From positions 1 to 8,999 of the forward strand of contig JAADHX010000318.1 of NCBI GenBank assembly GCA_013151655.1: a stretch of DNA of 8,999 bases, read 5' to 3'. Position numbers and translations under genes: made by a program. Every line of letters begins with the position of its first letter. Positions within the stretch are counted from its first letter, which is position 1. Positions 6,351 through 8,999 of the stretch are shown here, in pieces. The notes beneath the pieces were generated by a model. That model saw only the letters and a program-made list of their open reading frames with translations, was not told the origin of the DNA and did not search any database. Source of the stretch: Actinomycetota bacterium (GTDB taxonomy: Bacteria; Actinomycetota; Acidimicrobiia; Acidimicrobiales; Poriferisodalaceae).

Positions 6351-6460
6351 CGTTCTCCCTTGAGTTTGTGTTGCCCTCATCTTCGGAAACCCGACGCTTG
6401 GGATCCATGACCTCCTGGGTCATGGCGACAATGTCGTTTGGTCTCGTAGTCTCCGACGTC
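6351..6460. promoter_or_regulatory. Divergent control region with palindromic operator candidate
   Basis: The perfect inverted repeat CCATGACC (6405-6412) - TCCTG - GGTCATGG (6418-6425) is followed at once by CGACA-A-TGTCG (6426-6436). Both lie between the four-helix protein and the XRE regulator. This is the size and placement expected of an operator bound by a dimeric XRE protein. Binding is inference. If the regulator starts further upstream (ATG at 6407), the repeat would overlap its coding sequence. Confidence 0.45.
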
Positions 6461-7236
6461 ATGTCTGGAGATGTAGGAAACATGCTTCGTTCGTGGCGAT
6501 CACGACGCCGGCTCAGCCAACTCGACCTAGCTAGTCGCGCCGCGGTCTCGACGAGGCATCTCAGCTGCGTTGAAACCGGGCGAGCCCGGCCGAGCCGAGA
6601 GATGGTCATGCACCTAGCCGAGGAACTCGATGTTCCGCTACGAGCCCGCAATTCGCTGCTGTTAGCCGCCGGTTATGCACCGGCATTCCAGCACGTTAAC
6701 TATCAATCCGACGCCTTTGCTTCGGTTCGAGCTGTCATCGAGCAGTTAATCGCAGCCCATGACCCGCACCCGGCGCTGGTAGTTGATGGTCGTTGGAACC
6801 TGCTCGCGATGAATACCGCCGGGGCGTTCTTCGCCGATCTAGTGAGCCCTGACCTGCTCATGACAAGCCCCAACGCAATGCTCCTAACATTGCACCCAGA
6901 CGGGTTCATTCGACACGCCAAGAACGTATCGCTCGTGATCTAACGTCCAGACTCCGCCGGCAAGTGGAGCAGACCGGCGATAGTGGCCTGAAGGACCTCT
7001 TGGCCGCGATTGAAGAGTTCCCGTGTCAGGTCGATGCGGCCGCCGTCGTCGACGAACCGACTACGGATCTGGTGATGCCAGTCGATCTTGTCGTCGACGG
7101 AGCCGAGCTGGCATTCATCTCCACCATCACGACGTTCGGCGCGCCACTCGACGTGTTGCCGTCGGAGTTGGCCATCGAAACGTTTCACCCGCTCGACGAA
7201 ACCACCCGTCAATTCTTGGCCCAGTCCTTCAGTTGA
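6461..7236 (+). pseudogene. XRE regulator with MmyB-like ligand domain, frameshifted
   Basis: This is a helix-turn-helix regulator broken by one frameshift. Frame A (ATG at 6461) reads VGNMLRSWRSRRRLSQLDL, an XRE-type HTH ending in ETGRARPS (about 9-63), then LLLAAGYAP and the start of an MmyB-type ligand domain (LVVDGRWNLLAMN, LTLHPDGFIRHAKN). It then hits TAA at 6941-6943. The next frame carries on the family sequence: IARDLTSRLRRQVEQTGDSGLKDLL, then the C-terminal half (LVVDGAELAFISTITTFGAPLDVLPSELAIETFHPLD), with a stop at 7234-7236. Joining the frames near 6920-6930 restores a protein of about 258 residues, normal length. The change equals loss of one base (or 3n+1). Starts at 6407, 6422 and 6482 are possible, but MSGDVGNMLRSWR best fits family N-termini. 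It may be a true pseudogene, a recent mutation or a sequencing error. The HTH half could still be made as a shortened protein of 160 residues. Confidence 0.85.
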
Positions 7237-7261
7237 CCGCTCCAGGACAGGTAAACACCGC

Positions 7262-7309
7262 AACCTGTGTCTAGAAACGCCGTCCTGGCAGCGTTTCTAG
7301 ACACAGGTT
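7262..7309. terminator. 19-bp perfect stem-loop at convergent junction
   Basis: AACCTGTGTCTAGAAACGC (7262-7280) is exactly complementary to 7291-7309, with a 10-base loop. It starts 25 bases after the XRE stop and ends 15 bases before the CobW-like stop, so it can serve both convergent genes. No run of T follows on either strand, only scattered T (7310-7326) on the plus side. The stem is unusually long and perfect for a bacterial terminator. Confidence 0.65.
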
Positions 7310-7324
7310 CGATTGTTGTCGTTG

Positions 7325-8188
7325 TCAGGTCGGGACAGCGATAGTGACCACACCGATTTGCGCGCTGGGGTTGGAGCTCTCGGCGACGACTCGGTGGCGG
7401 CGGCCCACTACGTCGAGGCGCCAGCGTGTGCCATCGGTGCAGGCCACAACGCCCTTGGCTCTAACGACGGTTGGCGGAAGATCTTCGATCCACAGGGCCA
7501 ACGAGGCTCGGTCGGCTAGGTGTGGGTGCAAGGTCGAGACCACGTGAACAGCGGGCGTGTCGTCGGCCACGTCGATGGTCCGCTCGGAGCCGTGAACTCC
7601 CAGCACAACGTTCGCGTCAAGAGCCCCATCGACCGCATCGACGACAGCAGCTCCGTCGCCAAAGGTGGCTAGAAGCCTATTCGCAGCGGCCATCGAATCG
7701 GCGCTGGCGAGGTCGAGTTTGGTCCGAACCAATAGGTCGGCCACCCTCAGCTGTCGTTCGACGGTGTCTTGGGTTCGAGGTTGAGACCAGCGGTCGTGGA
7801 GTTGATCGACATCGGCGAGAGTAACTACTCCGTCTAAACGAAAGCCGGCCGTCGACGCCCATGCAGTTACTCGGGCCGGGTCGGCCACACCGCTGAGTTC
7901 GATGACCACGTGGTCGGGCCGAGGCCGAGACCGGATCTCGTCGAGGGCTGAAATGAACCCGTCGGTCAAGCTGCAACAAACACACCCGTTCGTAAGTTCA
8001 ATAACACCATCGGTTCGGCGCGCCAGTAGAGCGGCATCAACGGCAATGTCGCCAACATCGTTGACCATCACCGCTAACCGACGATCGGCTGTGGCCAACA
8101 GGTGGTTCAGAAGGCTGGTCTTTCCTGCGCCGAGGTAGCCGGACAGAAACGTCACTGGGACCCGTTGGCCGCCCCATAGTTGTGTCAT
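7325..8188 (-). CDS. COG0523 (CobW/P47K family) metallochaperone GTPase
   Basis: This G3E-class P-loop GTPase is thought to hand a metal ion, often zinc or cobalt, to a client protein in the cytoplasm. The 287-residue product has Walker A GYLGAGKT (17-24), NDVGD (43-47), the family-defining metal motif CVCC (69-72), IELSGVADP (96-104; Walker B/switch region) and TKLD (156-159), in the place of the usual NKxD guanine-specificity motif. A short C-terminal domain (about 205-287) corresponds to CobW_C. It lacks the histidine-rich loop seen in some members. At 287 residues it is at the short end. The ATG at 8188 lies 19 bases after the amidohydrolase stop, so the two are probably one operon; there is no strong Shine-Dalgarno. 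Substrate metal cannot be read from sequence. The symbol cobW is avoided because no cobalamin genes are nearby. Confidence 0.9.
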   Translation of the reverse strand: MTQLWGGQRVPVTFLSGYLGAGKTSLLNHLLATADRRLAVMVNDVGDIAVDAALLARRTDGVIELTNGCVCCSLTDGFISALDEIRSRPRPDHVVIELSGVADPARVTAWASTAGFRLDGVVTLADVDQLHDRWSQPRTQDTVERQLRVADLLVRTKLDLASADSMAAANRLLATFGDGAAVVDAVDGALDANVVLGVHGSERTIDVADDTPAVHVVSTLHPHLADRASLALWIEDLPPTVVRAKGVVACTDGTRWRLDVVGRRHRVVAESSNPSAQIGVVTIAVPT

Positions 8189-8207
8189 CGATAGAGTTCG
8201 AGTCGCA

Positions 8208-8999
8208 TCACTGGTTCAAGTGGACCACGCCACCCACGACAGTACCGACCACACCAATATCCAAGATGTGAATCGGATCGACATCGCGAGGGTCGGCTTC
8301 GAGGGCGACCATGTCGGCAAATTTCCCGGCATGTAGCGACCCGATCTCGTGGTCCATGCGCAGCTGGTGGGCAGCGTCGATGGTCACGGCGCGAAGTGCG
8401 GAGTCGACATCGATACGTTCCTCGGGACCAAGAACGCGTCCGGTCGCGGTCATTCGGTTCACCGCACACCACATCGTGTGGAGATGGCCTAGCGGAGTGA
8501 TCGAAGCGTCGGAGTGGATGGAAAACCGAACTCCCTCGCGTTGGGCGGTGGCACACGCGTCCATCCGTTTGGCCCGCTCTGGACCGACGGTGAGGTCGTG
8601 GTGCTGGTCACCCCAGTAGTAGATGTGATTCGAGAAGATGTTGGCGTTGAGCCCAAGCGCTGCCATCTGCCGATATTGCGAAGGTGTTGTCAACTGGCAG
8701 TGTTGGACGGTGTAGCGGTGGTCGCGCTGGGGGTGCGTTCGCTCGGCTTCTGCCATTACCTCAATGAACAAGTCGACGGCTTCGTCGCCGTTGCAATGCA
8801 CATGAACGAGCACACCGACGCGGTGGCAAGCCAGCAACACGTCGCGGAATGCCTCTGGGGTGTAAAGCCAGATTCCGTTTTCGTGGCCGCCGATATATCC
8901 GGGCCAGTTGAGCCTGGCGGTGAATCCTTGAATCGACCCGTCGAGGACGATCTTCACCGACCCGAACCTGATCCGATCGGTGGACTCGTCGGCCATGGC
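8208..8999 (-). CDS. Amidohydrolase family 3 (YtcJ/NfdA type), C-terminal half
   Basis: This is a metal-dependent hydrolase of the amidohydrolase superfamily (COG1574), related to N-substituted formamide deformylase and YtcJ. The visible 263 codons are the C-terminal half of a protein that is usually about 530-560 residues; the start lies beyond the right edge. The ATG near 8996 is internal, because the frame is still open upstream and conserved core sequence (VKIVLDGSIQG) follows directly. Family metal-site positions are visible: HCNGD (codon His at 8798-8796), QHCQ (His at 8702-8700) and HSDAS (Asp at 8510-8508), then the typical ending AGKFADMVALEADP that closes the composite beta-sandwich. 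The substrate is unknown. It is followed by the COG0523 GTPase. Since this enzyme class needs a divalent metal, a chaperone-client link is plausible but unproven. Confidence 0.9.
   Translation of the reverse strand, partial: AMADESTDRIRFGSVKIVLDGSIQGFTARLNWPGYIGGHENGIWLYTPEAFRDVLLACHRVGVLVHVHCNGDEAVDLFIEVMAEAERTHPQRDHRYTVQHCQLTTPSQYRQMAALGLNANIFSNHIYYWGDQHHDLTVGPERAKRMDACATAQREGVRFSIHSDASITPLGHLHTMWCAVNRMTATGRVLGPEERIDVDSALRAVTIDAAHQLRMDHEIGSLHAGKFADMVALEADPRDVDPIHILDIGVVGTVVGGVVHLNQ

Noticed and set aside
6217..6651. 144-codon minus-strand open frame spanning the XRE/membrane protein junction
   Set aside because: It overlaps both the HTH coding region and the four-helix protein in other frames and shows no family features.
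6915..6945. Programmed -1 frameshifting in the XRE gene
   Set aside because: No X-XXY-YYZ slippery heptamer is present before the TAA at 6941, and no stable downstream stem is obvious. A simple mutation or sequencing error is more likely.
7471..7824. 117-codon plus-strand open frame inside the CobW-like gene
   Set aside because: Arginine-rich shadow frame antisense to a GTPase with intact P-loop and CVCC motifs.
1..8999. Mobile element, CRISPR or phage-defence island
   Set aside because: No transposase, integrase, direct-repeat array, toxin-antitoxin pair or nuclease/helicase was seen. The perfect inverted repeats sit at gene junctions without flanking element genes.

Overview
The window (about 9 kb, GC-rich) looks like ordinary chromosome of a high-GC actinobacterium. 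A class E-type sortase, a DUF5317-type membrane protein, an MmyB/XRE regulator, an Ada-AlkA fusion and weak or absent Shine-Dalgarno sequences at several starts all fit. Acidimicrobiia is my best guess within that phylum, but this is an inference from gene content. I see no CRISPR array, tRNA, rRNA, insertion sequence or phage gene.

Layout, left to right. (1) 1-556, minus strand: a CcmA-like ABC ATPase cut by the left edge. (2) 756-3747, plus strand: a cell-envelope run of sortase, DUF5317-type multi-pass protein, small two-helix membrane protein and TetR regulator. (3) 3703-5809: a divergent alkylation-repair pair. An AdaA-type zinc domain/AraC HTH/AlkA glycosylase fusion lies on the minus strand and an Ogt-type O6-alkylguanine methyltransferase on the plus strand. 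The 145 bp between them carry a 17-bp-arm inverted repeat whose two arms each contain an Ada-box-like AAT-N5-GCA(A/T) element. (4) 5910-7236: a four-helix membrane protein (minus) divergent from an MmyB-type XRE regulator (plus). The regulator is broken by a frameshift near 6920-6930. A perfect 8+8 bp palindrome sits between them. (5) 7325-8999, minus strand: an amidohydrolase of the YtcJ/NfdA type, cut by the right edge, followed 19 bp later by a COG0523 (CobW-like) metallochaperone GTPase.

Two of the three convergent junctions (5810-5909 and 7237-7324) hold long perfect inverted repeats without a proper U-tract. They probably act as terminators. At the third junction the TetR and alkA reading frames overlap tail to tail by 45 bp and no hairpin is present.

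The most coherent system is the ada-alkA/ogt divergon. A methylation-sensing regulator fused to a base-excision glycosylase and a direct-reversal methyltransferase appear to share one symmetrical operator. I found no clear evidence of a wholly new system. The candidate operator, the frameshifted regulator and the metallochaperone/amidohydrolase pair are the best leads.
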